Notes under the pieces: model-generated | Told to the model about the DNA's origin: nothing | What the model saw: only the letters and a program-made list of their open reading frames with translations | Databases searched by the model: none | Shown: positions 30,297 to 39,513 of the stretch, one piece after another | Layout: every line of letters begins with the position of its first letter | Position numbering within the stretch: the stretch's first letter is position 1 | Source: Vallitalea sp. | GTDB lineage: Bacteria > Bacillota > Clostridia > Lachnospirales > Vallitaleaceae | NCBI GenBank assembly: GCA_025210235.1 | Contig: JAOASG010000024.1 | Span: 113,546 to 177,545 of the forward strand | Direction of reading: 5' to 3' | Length of the DNA: 64,000 nucleotides | Made by a program: the position numbers and the translations under genes

Positions 30297-31808
30297 TTAG
30301 TTAGTTGTATGATCTGATGAAGGTTTTGTGATGATAATAAATATTATTAGTTCTATGGCAATTACGGCGTAGCTTAGTAGTAGGTTACTAGTAAATCCAT
30401 ATACTATAAAGGCTACAAAAGATATAAAACCAGCTATTAGTGCATATGGTAATTGTGAAGAAAAGTGAGCGTCTAATTTAGATTGGGCCCCTGTAGCTGA
30501 AAGTACGGTTGTATCACTAATAGGTGAACAATGATCTCCTAAGATTGCACCACTTAATACTGATGCCATAGCAGGTAACATCATTGCAGGGCTACTTATG
30601 GCTAATATTTCCCCAACAATTGGTAATAATAATCCAAAAGTTCCCCAACTTGTACCAGTCATAAAAGCAATAAATCCTCCAATAATAAACATAATAGGTA
30701 CTAATAGACTAGGATTAAACTGTGATTCAACAATCCACTTTGCTAAATATTCACCGGTATTTAGTTTATCTATAACTTCAACTAATGTCCAAGCAGTAAT
30801 TAAAATTATTGATGCTGGAAGCATTGAATAAATACCAGTTTTTACAGAATGCAGAATATTTTTTAAAGATACTTCTTTAGTTGATAGGGCAAATATTATT
30901 GCTATAAATGTGGTAATAACAGCGCCTCTAAAAAGAGGAAGGGTAATATCTACTGTTAACATTTGACTAATATCCCATTTTGCCTCATATAACATACCAC
31001 CTAATATTAATACAATTAGTGATAAAATAGTAGTAATTAACGCCCATTTAGAGCCTTTATTTGTAACAGGTTTTGTATGAGAAATCTCTTTACCGGATTT
31101 AGATGAACTTAGATCATTTCCTTCATTAGCTTTTATCTCATAAGTCTTCATTTTACCAATATTAATATTAAATTTAATTACTATAAATACCATTATAAGT
31201 GCTACAATAGCATAAAATTGCATAGGAATCATCTGCCAATAAGCACCTGTTCCAGTTGTTACATCATATTCTACTTTTTCAAAAACATCTGTTAACGTAC
31301 CGATTATGTAAGCTCCCCAAGTAGAAAGAGGTAATAAAATAACAACAGGAGCACTTGTAGAATCAATTATATATGATAATTTTGCACGACTAATTTTATA
31401 TCTATCTGTTATTGGTTTGGAAATTTCTCCAATAACTAGAGCATTGAAGTAATCATCAATAAATATAATAATACCTAAAAGCCATGCAACATACTGAGCT
31501 GATTTTTTATTTTTAATTTTGGATACAGCAAAATCAGCAAAAGCTTTTGTTGAATTAGTAATGGTTAGTAGCGTTGTAATGATACCTAATAACAATAAAA
31601 AACCAACAATTGGCATGTGCCAAGAAAAGTCTGTTAAAATATTCCAAAGTGTGTTACCAATAAAAGTTGTACTATCTAGTACGTTAAAGCTATGTGAAAT
31701 TAATGAACCAAATATAATTCCGACAGATAAAGATAAAATAACTTTTTTAGTTATAATAACTAAAATAATCATTAGTAATGCGGGTACTAAGCTTAATAAA
31801 AGTTCCAT
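30297..31808 (-). CDS. lysW: NhaC-family lysine transporter
   Basis: 503 residues with about 12 membrane helices and NhaC-type stretches such as WLLGIIIFIDDYFNALVIG, SAPVVILLPLSTWGAY, FMTGTSWGTFGLLLPI and GDHCSPISDTTVLSATGA. NhaC proteins exchange or co-transport Na+ with protons or organic ions. The lysine riboswitch in its leader makes lysine uptake the best call, as for the LysW group that comparative genomics placed in the NhaC superfamily. AGGAGG lies 7 bases before the ATG. Confidence 0.88.
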   Translation of the reverse strand: MELLLSLVPALLMIILVIITKKVILSLSVGIIFGSLISHSFNVLDSTTFIGNTLWNILTDFSWHMPIVGFLLLLGIITTLLTITNSTKAFADFAVSKIKNKKSAQYVAWLLGIIIFIDDYFNALVIGEISKPITDRYKISRAKLSYIIDSTSAPVVILLPLSTWGAYIIGTLTDVFEKVEYDVTTGTGAYWQMIPMQFYAIVALIMVFIVIKFNINIGKMKTYEIKANEGNDLSSSKSGKEISHTKPVTNKGSKWALITTILSLIVLILGGMLYEAKWDISQMLTVDITLPLFRGAVITTFIAIIFALSTKEVSLKNILHSVKTGIYSMLPASIILITAWTLVEVIDKLNTGEYLAKWIVESQFNPSLLVPIMFIIGGFIAFMTGTSWGTFGLLLPIVGEILAISSPAMMLPAMASVLSGAILGDHCSPISDTTVLSATGAQSKLDAHFSSQLPYALIAGFISFVAFIVYGFTSNLLLSYAVIAIELIIFIIITKPSSDHTTN

Positions 31809-31834
31809 TTGATGTCCTCCTGATGTTATAAAAT

Positions 31835-31862
31835 AAAAAAGACAATAGTTTGCACTATTGTC
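31835..31862 (-). terminator. Riboswitch-controlled terminator
   Basis: On the minus strand GACAATAGT-GCAA-ACTATTGTC is followed by TTTTTTATTTT. It forms the expression platform of the lysine riboswitch and lies 26 bases before the transporter start. Confidence 0.88.
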
Positions 31863-31879
31863 AGAAATATTTTTATTCT

Positions 31880-32048
31880 AGTAATAGCGCCTTCACTAAT
31901 AAATAGTGAGAGCGTTAAGTCTATTAAACTTAACTCCAGCATTATTTTTGTGGCAAAAAATAATACTTCGGCAGATCATCCTTTCATCATATGTCATAAC
32001 TTGCCTAGCTCGATATGATTACTCTTAATCTCTGCGCCTCTATTATAC
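31880..32048 (-). promoter_or_regulatory. Lysine riboswitch (L box)
   Basis: Minus-strand RNA shows the L-box landmarks in order: AATAGAGGCGCAGA, AAGAGTA, GAAAGGATGATCTGCCGAAG, GCTGGAG and the closing GGCGCTATT. P1 is AATAG with CTATT. The 3' half, GCGCTATT, can pair over 8 bases (one G-U) with AATAGTGC in the 5' arm of the downstream terminator. Lysine binding should therefore free the terminator and switch the transporter off; without lysine the antiterminator forms. Confidence 0.93.
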
Positions 32049-32114
32049 TTATTTTATTGTTAATGTTTTATTGAATTATACATGAGCGCAATGAATAATG
32101 TCAAGTAGAAAAAT

Positions 32115-32705
32115 TTAGTTATTATTTTTGATGTCTTTAGGTGCGTGAACGATAATATGAAGAGAATAAGGGAATTCTGCTTCTTTTTCTGTGTGCTCAA
32201 TAGTAGACAAAGTCAATCTATTATTATCTTGTTTATCCCAAAATATATCCTGTATTAAATTATCAGATACTGTATTTCTAGGTTCTCCAAATGTTTGAGT
32301 GAATAGCTGTAAAAGATCATCTCTAAGATTTTCTAATTCAGATACATCTGAAATTGGAATTATGTAACCTGCTGAAACCAAAATATTTGAGGAAAAATAA
32401 AATGATTTATGTACATCTACACCTAGTTCATTAGATAAATAAGTCTTTGTAACAAGAATATCATCTGAATTGTTTTTTAAATCGGCAATATCAAGGTCAT
32501 TGTTCTCAATTACTTCTTCTTTTGTAGTAAACCATTGGTTATTCTCAAAAACAAAATTATCTTCCTTTGCTAAATTTTTTAATACATTATCTGTTTTGGG
32601 TGAAGAGGTGTTTGGATAAACAAATATAAAGAAAACAGATAGTAAACACAAAATAAGTAGAGATATGCTATAGAAAAGTTTATTTCGTTTTGGTAAAGAT
32701 TTCAT
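32115..32705 (-). CDS. Membrane-anchored protein of unknown function
   Basis: 196 residues. One membrane helix (about 10-32) near a basic N-terminus, then a soluble part, probably outside the cell, rich in Asp/Asn/Glu with no domain I know. The ORF could begin 14 residues earlier, but GAAAGGAG 10 bases before the ATG at 32705 supports the shorter form. It stands alone between the riboswitch and mnmH. Confidence 0.65.
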   Translation of the reverse strand: MKSLPKRNKLFYSISLLILCLLSVFFIFVYPNTSSPKTDNVLKNLAKEDNFVFENNQWFTTKEEVIENNDLDIADLKNNSDDILVTKTYLSNELGVDVHKSFYFSSNILVSAGYIIPISDVSELENLRDDLLQLFTQTFGEPRNTVSDNLIQDIFWDKQDNNRLTLSTIEHTEKEAEFPYSLHIIVHAPKDIKNNN

Positions 32706-32928
32706 TTTACTTATACTCCTTTCGATTTTACTGGCAAAAATATGCAATCAATTTATTTGTATAATTTGGTGTAATCTCTTGTCAAGAAATATTTGTATAG
32801 CTATAGATTTATATTATCACCCGTAAAAGTAATTTGAATTGTTATTGAAAGAAAATTTGTTTTTTTCAATAGAATATAATTATAGTACTATTTTAATAAT
32901 ATTGTGTCAAGAAATTTCTGATTCGTAA

Positions 32929-33981
32929 TTATTTTTGACTCTCATGGTTATATATTTCTATTAGTTGTTCTACAGATGTATCTATATTACTAGAATCAAT
33001 TTCATAATCAAAAGTTCCATAATATTTTTTCCATTTACTATACATAGGATCATAATAATTATCTAGAAGTAAACCAACAAATTCGTAAAGATTATTATTA
33101 ATAAGATATTCATTCATTAATGCATAATCTTTATTAGACATATAGGATTTTATTGCAGATAAAGAATTTTTAATGTAAGAAATATTATCTGCATAAGTTC
33201 CGTTTGTTTCCATATAATCGTCAATTAATCGTTTTATCCGTATCTCTCTATCTAGGTTTACAAGAACGTGTATTCCAGTTTTTATATGATTAATAGCAAA
33301 AGTTGGAACAACTCTCTTTCCGATTTTAGAACTCTCAGCCTCTACAAATATAAGGGAGTTATTAAAAGACTTTAACTCTTTATAGATATTAGCTTCAAAA
33401 ACTTTTTGAGGAGGTTGTTCTCCAAGACCTACTCCACCAAATGATGAACCTCTATGGTTAGCTAATCCTTCAAGGTCTAGTACAGGCATATTCTTTTTTT
33501 TAAGAGCTGTAAGTAATAATGTTTTACCACAGCCTGTATAGCCATGTAAAACTATATAAGGAGATGGAGTATCTATTTTACTCTCAAACTCTTTTAAAAC
33601 ATATGTTCGGTATGCTTTGTAGCCTCCAACTAATTGATAAACAGGTAAACTTAGCAACGACATAACTGTAGCAATAGATTTACTTCGTAATCCACCTCTC
33701 CAGCAGAATATAACTATTTTACTATAGTCTTTAGATGCTTTTTTTATTTTTTCATAGATATCAGGTAATTTATGAGATGCTATTTCAAACCCTTCTTCTT
33801 TCGCAGTAACTTTACCAATATTTTTATAAGTATGTCCAAGATATGCTCTTTCTTCGTTATTAAAAATTGGAATATTAATTGCACCAGGTATTGTTCCATC
33901 TTGGAATTCTTTTGAAGTTCTTACATCAATAAAAATAACTTTATCATTATTTAAACATTTATCTATATTAATAGTTTTCAT
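32929..33981 (-). CDS. mnmH: tRNA 2-selenouridine synthase
   Basis: 350 residues. An N-terminal rhodanese domain carries the catalytic Cys at about 93 in IFCWRGGLRSKS, followed by LVGGYKAYR. A C-terminal P-loop domain begins with HGYTGCGKT at about 146-154. The enzyme replaces sulfur with selenium in 2-thiouridine at tRNA wobble position 34, through a geranylated intermediate, using selenophosphate. Its presence implies that the organism makes selenophosphate (selD), which is not in this window. Start supported by AAAGAGG. Confidence 0.93.
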   Translation of the reverse strand: MKTINIDKCLNNDKVIFIDVRTSKEFQDGTIPGAINIPIFNNEERAYLGHTYKNIGKVTAKEEGFEIASHKLPDIYEKIKKASKDYSKIVIFCWRGGLRSKSIATVMSLLSLPVYQLVGGYKAYRTYVLKEFESKIDTPSPYIVLHGYTGCGKTLLLTALKKKNMPVLDLEGLANHRGSSFGGVGLGEQPPQKVFEANIYKELKSFNNSLIFVEAESSKIGKRVVPTFAINHIKTGIHVLVNLDREIRIKRLIDDYMETNGTYADNISYIKNSLSAIKSYMSNKDYALMNEYLINNNLYEFVGLLLDNYYDPMYSKWKKYYGTFDYEIDSSNIDTSVEQLIEIYNHESQK

Positions 33982-34021
33982 TTGATTATCCTCTTTCTAG
34001 TATTTGGTAGTTTCCGCGTAT

Positions 34022-34105
34022 ATGGTATAGGGTAATATCCGCTAGGCTCTTGTAAACTGATTGTAACGGACAAATCAGCCGTATTTGTTTTATTAACGGT
34101 TGCTT
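34022..34105. repeat. Degenerate copy 3 of the GTCC palindromic element
   Basis: ATGGTATAGGGTAATAT at 34022-34038 is identical to part of the copy 1 arm. Further on, CTGATT ... AATCAG forms a hairpin whose minus-strand loop contains GTCCGT, and GCCGT / ACGGT follow. The opposite arm is missing, so the closing stem cannot form. It lies between the divergent mnmH and malic enzyme genes. Confidence 0.6.
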
Positions 34106-34275
34106 AGTAATTAATATTATACTATAATGAATTAAAACATTAAACTAAATAGCGTTAATTAGGATTATATAAATTATATTATACAGTAATGATAATATAT
34201 TTCAAATGAATCCTACTTAGAAATAATCAATAAAATTAAATTTTATAATCGTTAATATTTTATTTGGAGGTCAAC

Positions 34276-35451
34276 ATGAACGTATATGAAAGAGCACTAA
34301 TAATGCACGAAGATAATAAAGGGAAAATTGAAATTAAATCAAAAGTACAGGTGACTAATAAAGAAGAATTAAGTTTAGCGTATTCGCCAGGAGTTGCTGA
34401 ACCATGTAGAAAAATAGTTGAAGATGAAAAGAATATTTACAAATATACATCAAAAGGTAATATGGTTGCTGTCATTACAGATGGATCAGCAGTACTTGGT
34501 TTGGGCAATATAGGTCCTAAAGCAGCTCTTCCGGTAATGGAAGGAAAGTCAATACTTTTGAAAAATTTTAGTAATGTAGATTCATTTCCTCTGTGTTTAG
34601 ATACACAAGATGTAGATGAAATTATAAATATATGTAAGAATTTAGCTCCTAGTCTTGGAGGTATTAATCTAGAAGATATATCAGCACCAAGATGTGTTGA
34701 AATAGAAAGAGCATTGATTGAACAACTAGATATACCTGTTTTTCATGATGATCAACATGGAACTGCAATTATAACAACGGCTGCATTACTAAATTCATGT
34801 AAATTAACTGATAAAGATCCAAAGACATTAAAAGTTGTTGTTTGTGGTGCTGGTGCTGCTGGAAGTTCAGTTGTACGTATGATTCATAAATATGGTGTTG
34901 ATGATATTATATCTGTGGATGTAGATGGAATTATTAGTTCAAAACGAAATAATTTAGATTTTCTACAAAAAGAAATATTATCAATAACTAATAAAAATGA
35001 TATTGAAGGAAATTTATCGGATGCTATGAAAAATGCAGATGTATTTATAGGAGTTTCGGCAGGGAATATAGTTACAAAAGAGATGATTAAATCAATGAAT
35101 AAAGATCCTTTTGTTTTTGCTATGGCAAATCCTGTTCCAGAAATTATGCCAGATATTGCAAAAGAAGCTGGAGCAAAAATTGTAGGAACAGGAAGAAGCG
35201 ATTATCCTAATCAAATAAATAATGTATTAGCTTTTCCAGGAATTTTTAGAGGTGCTCTAGATATTGGCGCTAAAAAAATAAATGAAGAGATGAAATTAGC
35301 GGCAGCCTATGCTATTGCATCAGTTATTGATGAAAGAGATCTTAGTGAAGATTATATAGTACCGTCACCATTTGATGAACGTGTAGTGAAAGTAGTGGCA
35401 AAAGCAGTAGCAGAAAAAGCTATAGAAACTAATGTAATAAGAAATAAGTAA
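34276..35451 (+). CDS. NAD(P)-dependent malic enzyme
   Basis: 391 residues, oxidatively decarboxylating malate to pyruvate. The small prokaryotic form is clear from LSLAYSPGVAEPC, VAVITDGSAVLGLGNIGPKA, FHDDQHGTAIITTAALLN and the nucleotide-binding VVVCGAGAAGSSV. GTGRSDYPNQINN and LAFPGIFRGALDI complete the signature. There is no phosphotransacetylase extension. Start at 34276 behind TTGGAGGTC; the TTG in that ribosome site is not the start. Supplies pyruvate and NAD(P)H; single gene with its own terminator. Confidence 0.93.
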   Translation: MNVYERALIMHEDNKGKIEIKSKVQVTNKEELSLAYSPGVAEPCRKIVEDEKNIYKYTSKGNMVAVITDGSAVLGLGNIGPKAALPVMEGKSILLKNFSNVDSFPLCLDTQDVDEIINICKNLAPSLGGINLEDISAPRCVEIERALIEQLDIPVFHDDQHGTAIITTAALLNSCKLTDKDPKTLKVVVCGAGAAGSSVVRMIHKYGVDDIISVDVDGIISSKRNNLDFLQKEILSITNKNDIEGNLSDAMKNADVFIGVSAGNIVTKEMIKSMNKDPFVFAMANPVPEIMPDIAKEAGAKIVGTGRSDYPNQINNVLAFPGIFRGALDIGAKKINEEMKLAAAYAIASVIDERDLSEDYIVPSPFDERVVKVVAKAVAEKAIETNVIRNK

Positions 35452-35462
35452 TGTTTTATTTC

Positions 35463-35509
35463 AAAAAGTAATGGAGTAGCTAGTTATTATAACTACTCCG
35501 TTACTTTTT
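35463..35509. terminator. Bidirectional terminator
   Basis: AAAAAGTAATGGAGTAG pairs with CTACTCCGTTACTTTTT, giving A-runs and T-runs on both sides. Serves the convergent malic enzyme and membrane protein genes. Confidence 0.85.
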
Positions 35510-35519
35510 TATTTATGTA

Positions 35520-36170
35520 CTAAATCCAACCTAATATGCCACCAAAAATGATTAATCCAAGGATATCTACTGAAAAAATAATACCAAGGGTAATTAATTT
35601 GTTTTTTAGTTTTTTCATGTCATGAACTAAGTAGCACATTGTTAAAAATGGCATATAACCTATAAGTAATAATAACCAAGGAAAGTTGCCTTGCCACCAT
35701 GAGTATTCCCAGGAAAGGACACCTATAGCATTTAAAATTATCTCAACTATTACAAATAAAATTGAGTTAAATACTATTAAAAAATATCTATTAGGTATAC
35801 CTAATATCTTCTTGTTTTTATTTCTGGGTAACATTTTAGCACAAGCAATTCCAGCAATAAGGAACATAAAGCAGATCTCAATATTAAGACCAATTAATAT
35901 TAGGTACGCAGTGTTAGATGGTGCACCCCAAACAGGTGCATAACCGGAAAAATGAAATACTAATGCATTCCATATTTCATTAAACCAATCCATTCCCCAG
36001 AATGCAAGTCCTGCTAATAATACATTCCAATTTCTTTTTTCAATTTCAACAGCACAAACATAAATAACTATTATTAATATTGGAATTACATACCATTGAA
36101 AATTTGAGGTACTTCTTAAGATAGCCAATGATTGTTTTGCAGAGTCAGACAAGATATCCCTCCTATTCAT
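35520..36170 (-). CDS. Polytopic membrane protein of unknown function
   Basis: 216 residues with six or seven hydrophobic helices and conserved-looking Trp-rich loops (WGMDWFNEIWNALVFHFSGY, SWEYSWWQGNFPW). I cannot place it in a named transporter or enzyme family. AGGAGGGATATC-type ribosome site precedes the start. It is alone on its strand, with the ABC ATPase remnant behind it. Confidence 0.7.
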   Translation of the reverse strand: MNRRDILSDSAKQSLAILRSTSNFQWYVIPILIIVIYVCAVEIEKRNWNVLLAGLAFWGMDWFNEIWNALVFHFSGYAPVWGAPSNTAYLILIGLNIEICFMFLIAGIACAKMLPRNKNKKILGIPNRYFLIVFNSILFVIVEIILNAIGVLSWEYSWWQGNFPWLLLLIGYMPFLTMCYLVHDMKKLKNKLITLGIIFSVDILGLIIFGGILGWI

Positions 36171-36365
36171 AATTTGAATATTTTAGTTATAAGATTGAGT
36201 ACGATATTTTGTTCCCGATACGTAAAAATTAGCGCGTAATTTAGTAATAAAGGGTATAAAGATATAATAATATTATATTTATTATATCACAACTTTTAAC
36301 ATACAAAAAGTTAATATGTAAATATTGGGTCTTAATTTTAGAAACTTTTAGGTAAATCGTTCTTC

Positions 36366-36626
36366 TTAAGATATATGTCCATTATCCATTTTAATTATTT
36401 TATCAAAATAATTTAATGATTCGTCTATATCATGAGTTATCATTATAACCGTTTTATTTGTTAATGAGGCAATATCTTCCATTAGTAATTGTTTAGAATG
36501 CTTATCTACGGCGGAAAAAGGTTCATCCATAATTAAAATTGGGGTATCTGAATTTCTTGCTCTTATATAAGCAACAATCTGTTGTTCACCACCACTCAAA
36601 TCAGTACTTATGTCCCTTGTTTTTAT
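36366..36626 (-). pseudogene. ABC transporter ATPase remnant (C-terminal third)
   Basis: The readable part starts within the signature motif (LSGGEQQ), followed by Walker B PILIMDEPFSAVD and the H-loop MITHD. An in-frame TAA at 36627-36629 lies only ten codons before the signature. Walker A, Q-loop and the partner permease are all missing. It cannot bind ATP by itself and is a deletion relic. Confidence 0.8.
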
Positions 36627-36664
36627 TTAAGGTTATTGATTAGTAATGTTTTGAATATGCAACT

Positions 36665-36700
36665 AAAAAAGCCAGCAAATTTATTTATTTGCTAGCTTTT
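36665..36700 (-). terminator. Terminator of the CAP-domain gene
   Basis: Minus strand AAAAGCTAGCAAAT ... ATTTGCTGGCTTTTTT, 20 bases past the stop codon. Confidence 0.8.
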
Positions 36701-36720
36701 CAAGAGGAGAATTAGACATT

Positions 36721-37809
36721 TTATTTACTAATAAATAACTGGGTAAACATATTACCATAATTTCCACCTTTAACAATACCAATTCCTACGTGAGTATAAT
36801 CTGGGCTAAGAATATTTTTTCTATGTCCTGGTGAATTCATTAATGCTTCATGTGCTTTTTGTACTGAAGTGTTTCCTGCTATATTTTCACCAGCTTTTAG
36901 ATAACTAACTCCAAAGTTTTTAAGCATATCAAAAGGGTTGCCATAAGTTGGTGAATTATGACTAAAATAATTACTATCAATCATATCTTTTGATTTTATT
37001 CTAGCTATTTCTGATATTTCATGTTCTATAGTTAATGCTTTTAAACCATTTTGTTTTCTTGATTGATTTATTAAATTAAGCATTTCTTGTTCTTGATTTG
37101 AGATACCTTGATTAGTAGTTTTGTTAGGCTTTTCTGCTATATTAGTTTCTGGTGTAGTATTAGGTGCTGATGCATTAGGATCTACACTAGGAGTTTCAGT
37201 CACTTTTCCAGGAGTTGTTTGAAGTGGAGTTCTTCCTGCAGGAGTTCTTTGGTCAGGAGTATTCATATCAGTGCTGTTGTTATTTGGTTTTGGTGCCATT
37301 CCAATATCTGGAGGATTAACTCCCATTCCAGCCTCTGGTATTCTTGGAGTTTGAGGTTCTGTTTTTGTATATGGTTTAGGTTTGTACATATCGTTGTTGT
37401 TAGTATTTGTGTCTTGGCCAGTAGGTGTAGGTGTTGAAATATTTTTTGCAATATTAGGTGTTGTAGTCAAATTTTTATTTTTAGCAGTTTGTGGCAATAC
37501 AGCAGTACATTGTTGCTTAGGTACAAATCCTATTTGATTATTTGGAAGTTGAACTGCATACCAATCATTATTTACTTTATTTAGTACATTAAAGTTAGTA
37601 TTTTTATTAGCAGTTTGTAAAACTTGTGAATTAGGATCACAACCTAGAGTGACATTTGCTTTATCGGCTGTTATTTTTACAGCTTTTACATCTCCAGTTT
37701 CGTTTACAGATGATTCTACGCCTTTTACTGGTTCTTTATTGCGCATACATCCAGTAAAGACTAATGATATAAAAAGAATGAAAATAAATAGCTTGTTAAA
37801 ATTTTTCAT
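36721..37809 (-). CDS. CAP/SCP-domain lipoprotein with SH3-like domain
   Basis: 362 residues. Signal peptide with lipobox FTGC (Cys 21). Residues about 45-105 look like a bacterial SH3 domain (NVTLGCDPNSQVLQTAN ... WYAVQL ... GFVPK). A Pro/Thr/Asn-rich linker (about 115-235) leads to a YkwD-type CAP domain (about 240-362) with LNLINQSRKQNGLKAL, SHNSP, AGENIAGN and NSPGHRKNIL. CAP proteins of this type are secreted and often linked to the cell wall or spore; their activity is unclear. Single gene with promoter region shared with the blaI-like gene. Confidence 0.85.
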   Translation of the reverse strand: MKNFNKLFIFILFISLVFTGCMRNKEPVKGVESSVNETGDVKAVKITADKANVTLGCDPNSQVLQTANKNTNFNVLNKVNNDWYAVQLPNNQIGFVPKQQCTAVLPQTAKNKNLTTTPNIAKNISTPTPTGQDTNTNNNDMYKPKPYTKTEPQTPRIPEAGMGVNPPDIGMAPKPNNNSTDMNTPDQRTPAGRTPLQTTPGKVTETPSVDPNASAPNTTPETNIAEKPNKTTNQGISNQEQEMLNLINQSRKQNGLKALTIEHEISEIARIKSKDMIDSNYFSHNSPTYGNPFDMLKNFGVSYLKAGENIAGNTSVQKAHEALMNSPGHRKNILSPDYTHVGIGIVKGGNYGNMFTQLFISK

Positions 37810-37969
37810 TTTTTACCTCCTTGCTAAATTCTTATTTATGTTCTTGCTTTTATATTAAAAAATCTTTCAATACCATTATTATTTAAAAATAAAGAGAATT
37901 TTATTAAAATAAATATAAGTAAATAAGTAAAAATAAGGAAAAAAATAAAATTTTTTATTAAAATTATAG

Positions 37970-38022
37970 TTGACAATCCTAGACTAGTGTAGTAGTATGA
38001 AAGCACAAACTACTTTAATAGT
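37970..38022 (+). promoter_or_regulatory. Promoter with BlaI-type operator dyads
   Basis: TTGACA (37970-37975), 17 bases, TAGTAT (37993-37998). Two ACTA/TAGT dyads lie in it: ACTAGTGTAGT at 37983-37993, in the spacer and touching the -10 box, and ACTA-6-TAGT at 38009-38022 just after the likely start of transcription. This arrangement fits autorepression by the BlaI-like protein encoded next. Confidence 0.7.
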
Positions 38023-38037
38023 CTGGAGTGAATACAA

Positions 38038-38403
38038 TTGGAACAAATAAAATTATATGATTCAGAACTTAAACTTATGGAGCTAATATGGCAACAAGAA
38101 GAGCAAAAAACTGCAAAACAAATAAGCATCATAGCATCAGAGATTATTGGTTGGAATAAAAATACAACATATACAGTTTTGAAAAAACTTGTAGGAAAAG
38201 GAGCAATAGAGCGAATTGAACCTAATTTTATGTGTAAACCTATTATAACAAGAGAACAAGTACAACTTGATGAAACTAGAAAACTTATTAATAAATTATA
38301 TGATGGGTCTATGAAAACTTTTTTTGCTTCTTTTCTAAAGAAAGAACATTTATCTAAAGAAGAAATAGAAGAACTTAAAGATATTATTAATAAAGAACTT
38401 TAA
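38038..38403 (+). CDS. BlaI/MecI-family repressor
   Basis: 121 residues. Winged-helix BlaI pattern: DSELKLMELIWQQEEQKTAK, GWNKNTTYTVLKKLVGKGAI, then a C-terminal dimerisation helix region ending LKDIINKEL. Such repressors release DNA when cleaved after a signal from a membrane metallopeptidase. Starts at TTG with GGAGTG 7 bases before it. The next gene, 12 bp on, encodes the M56 peptidase, completing the pair. Confidence 0.9.
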   Translation: MEQIKLYDSELKLMELIWQQEEQKTAKQISIIASEIIGWNKNTTYTVLKKLVGKGAIERIEPNFMCKPIITREQVQLDETRKLINKLYDGSMKTFFASFLKKEHLSKEEIEELKDIINKEL

Positions 38404-38415
38404 TGGGGTGTTTTT

Positions 38416-39402
38416 ATGCTTAATAACATGTTCTACTATGTCTTAAATATGAGTATCATTTCTGCCATAATAGTAGGGTTGCTTTTATTGATAAGATTGG
38501 TTCTAGGCAAATGTATTAAAAAAACATTACTATATGCATTGTGGGGTATTGTTTTATTTAGATTATTAATACCAATATCTATTTCTAGTAAATATAATTT
38601 AATAAATATGGTTAATCCCAATTTTGCTAAAGCTATTGCCGTTTCAAAACCAAATGAAATATCTGAAGCTACTTATAGCGCTACTAATGTAATCCAATTA
38701 GCGAATGACTATAATCCAATAAAGTATAATAATAGTAAGGTAGAAAAGATATTTAATATATGTGGAATTATTTGGTCAATAGGAATGTGCATATCGTTTG
38801 TTATTGTAGCCATTTTTTATACTATAACGTTAAAACAACTTAATAGAGCTGTTAAGTTTAATTATGATAAGGAAATTCTTAATAAATGTAAAAATAAAAT
38901 AAATGTTAAAAGGAAAATAAAAGTATACGAATCAAGTATTGTAAATACACCTATTGTTTGTGGAATAATAAGACCCAAAATCATAGTTCCATTGGATATA
39001 GATAAAAAGAATCTAGAATACATTTTTCTTCATGAGTTAGTACATATCAGGCATAAAGATAATATTTGGAGGTTTTTATCGGTATTAGGAGTCAGTCTTC
39101 ATTGGTTTAATCCTTTTGCATGGCTATTTTTAATGATTTCACAACGTGATATGGAGATAGCCTGTGATGAAACAGTTCTAAGAAAAATACCTGATAATAA
39201 AAGAAAAAATTATGCAATGTCTATTATAGATTTAGCAAATAATCAAATTTTGCCTTTTACCGCATTAGGTAATACGGCTATAAAACAAAGACTATTTAAT
39301 ATAGTGAGTTACAAAAAAATTCCTATTATTATGTCAATAGGTACCCTTATTATCTGTATTATTATTACTATATTATTAATTACAAATCCACTTACTTACT
39401 AA
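38416..39402 (+). CDS. BlaR1-type M56 membrane metallopeptidase without sensor
   Basis: 328 residues. Four or so membrane helices surround the zinc peptidase motif HELVHIRHKDN (about 212-222) and the downstream glutamate-containing QRDMEIACDE. The protein ends in a final membrane helix (IIMSIGTLIICIIITILLIT), so it has no extracellular penicillin-binding sensor domain as in BlaR1 (about 590 residues). It may sense through its membrane part or a partner, perhaps the secreted protein encoded next. Confidence 0.88.
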   Translation: MLNNMFYYVLNMSIISAIIVGLLLLIRLVLGKCIKKTLLYALWGIVLFRLLIPISISSKYNLINMVNPNFAKAIAVSKPNEISEATYSATNVIQLANDYNPIKYNNSKVEKIFNICGIIWSIGMCISFVIVAIFYTITLKQLNRAVKFNYDKEILNKCKNKINVKRKIKVYESSIVNTPIVCGIIRPKIIVPLDIDKKNLEYIFLHELVHIRHKDNIWRFLSVLGVSLHWFNPFAWLFLMISQRDMEIACDETVLRKIPDNKRKNYAMSIIDLANNQILPFTALGNTAIKQRLFNIVSYKKIPIIMSIGTLIICIIITILLITNPLTY

Positions 39403-39513
39403 TTTGTTAATATATCACATTAATAAATTAAAAAAATATGTTATATGGAATTAAATGAATATAGTTTTTGATTACTTTACAATGAAATTAAATTTAAGAA
39501 GGAGTAGATGAAA

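Noticed and set aside
38038..39402. Beta-lactam resistance locus
   Set aside because: There is no beta-lactamase or PBP gene and the peptidase lacks the penicillin-binding sensor.
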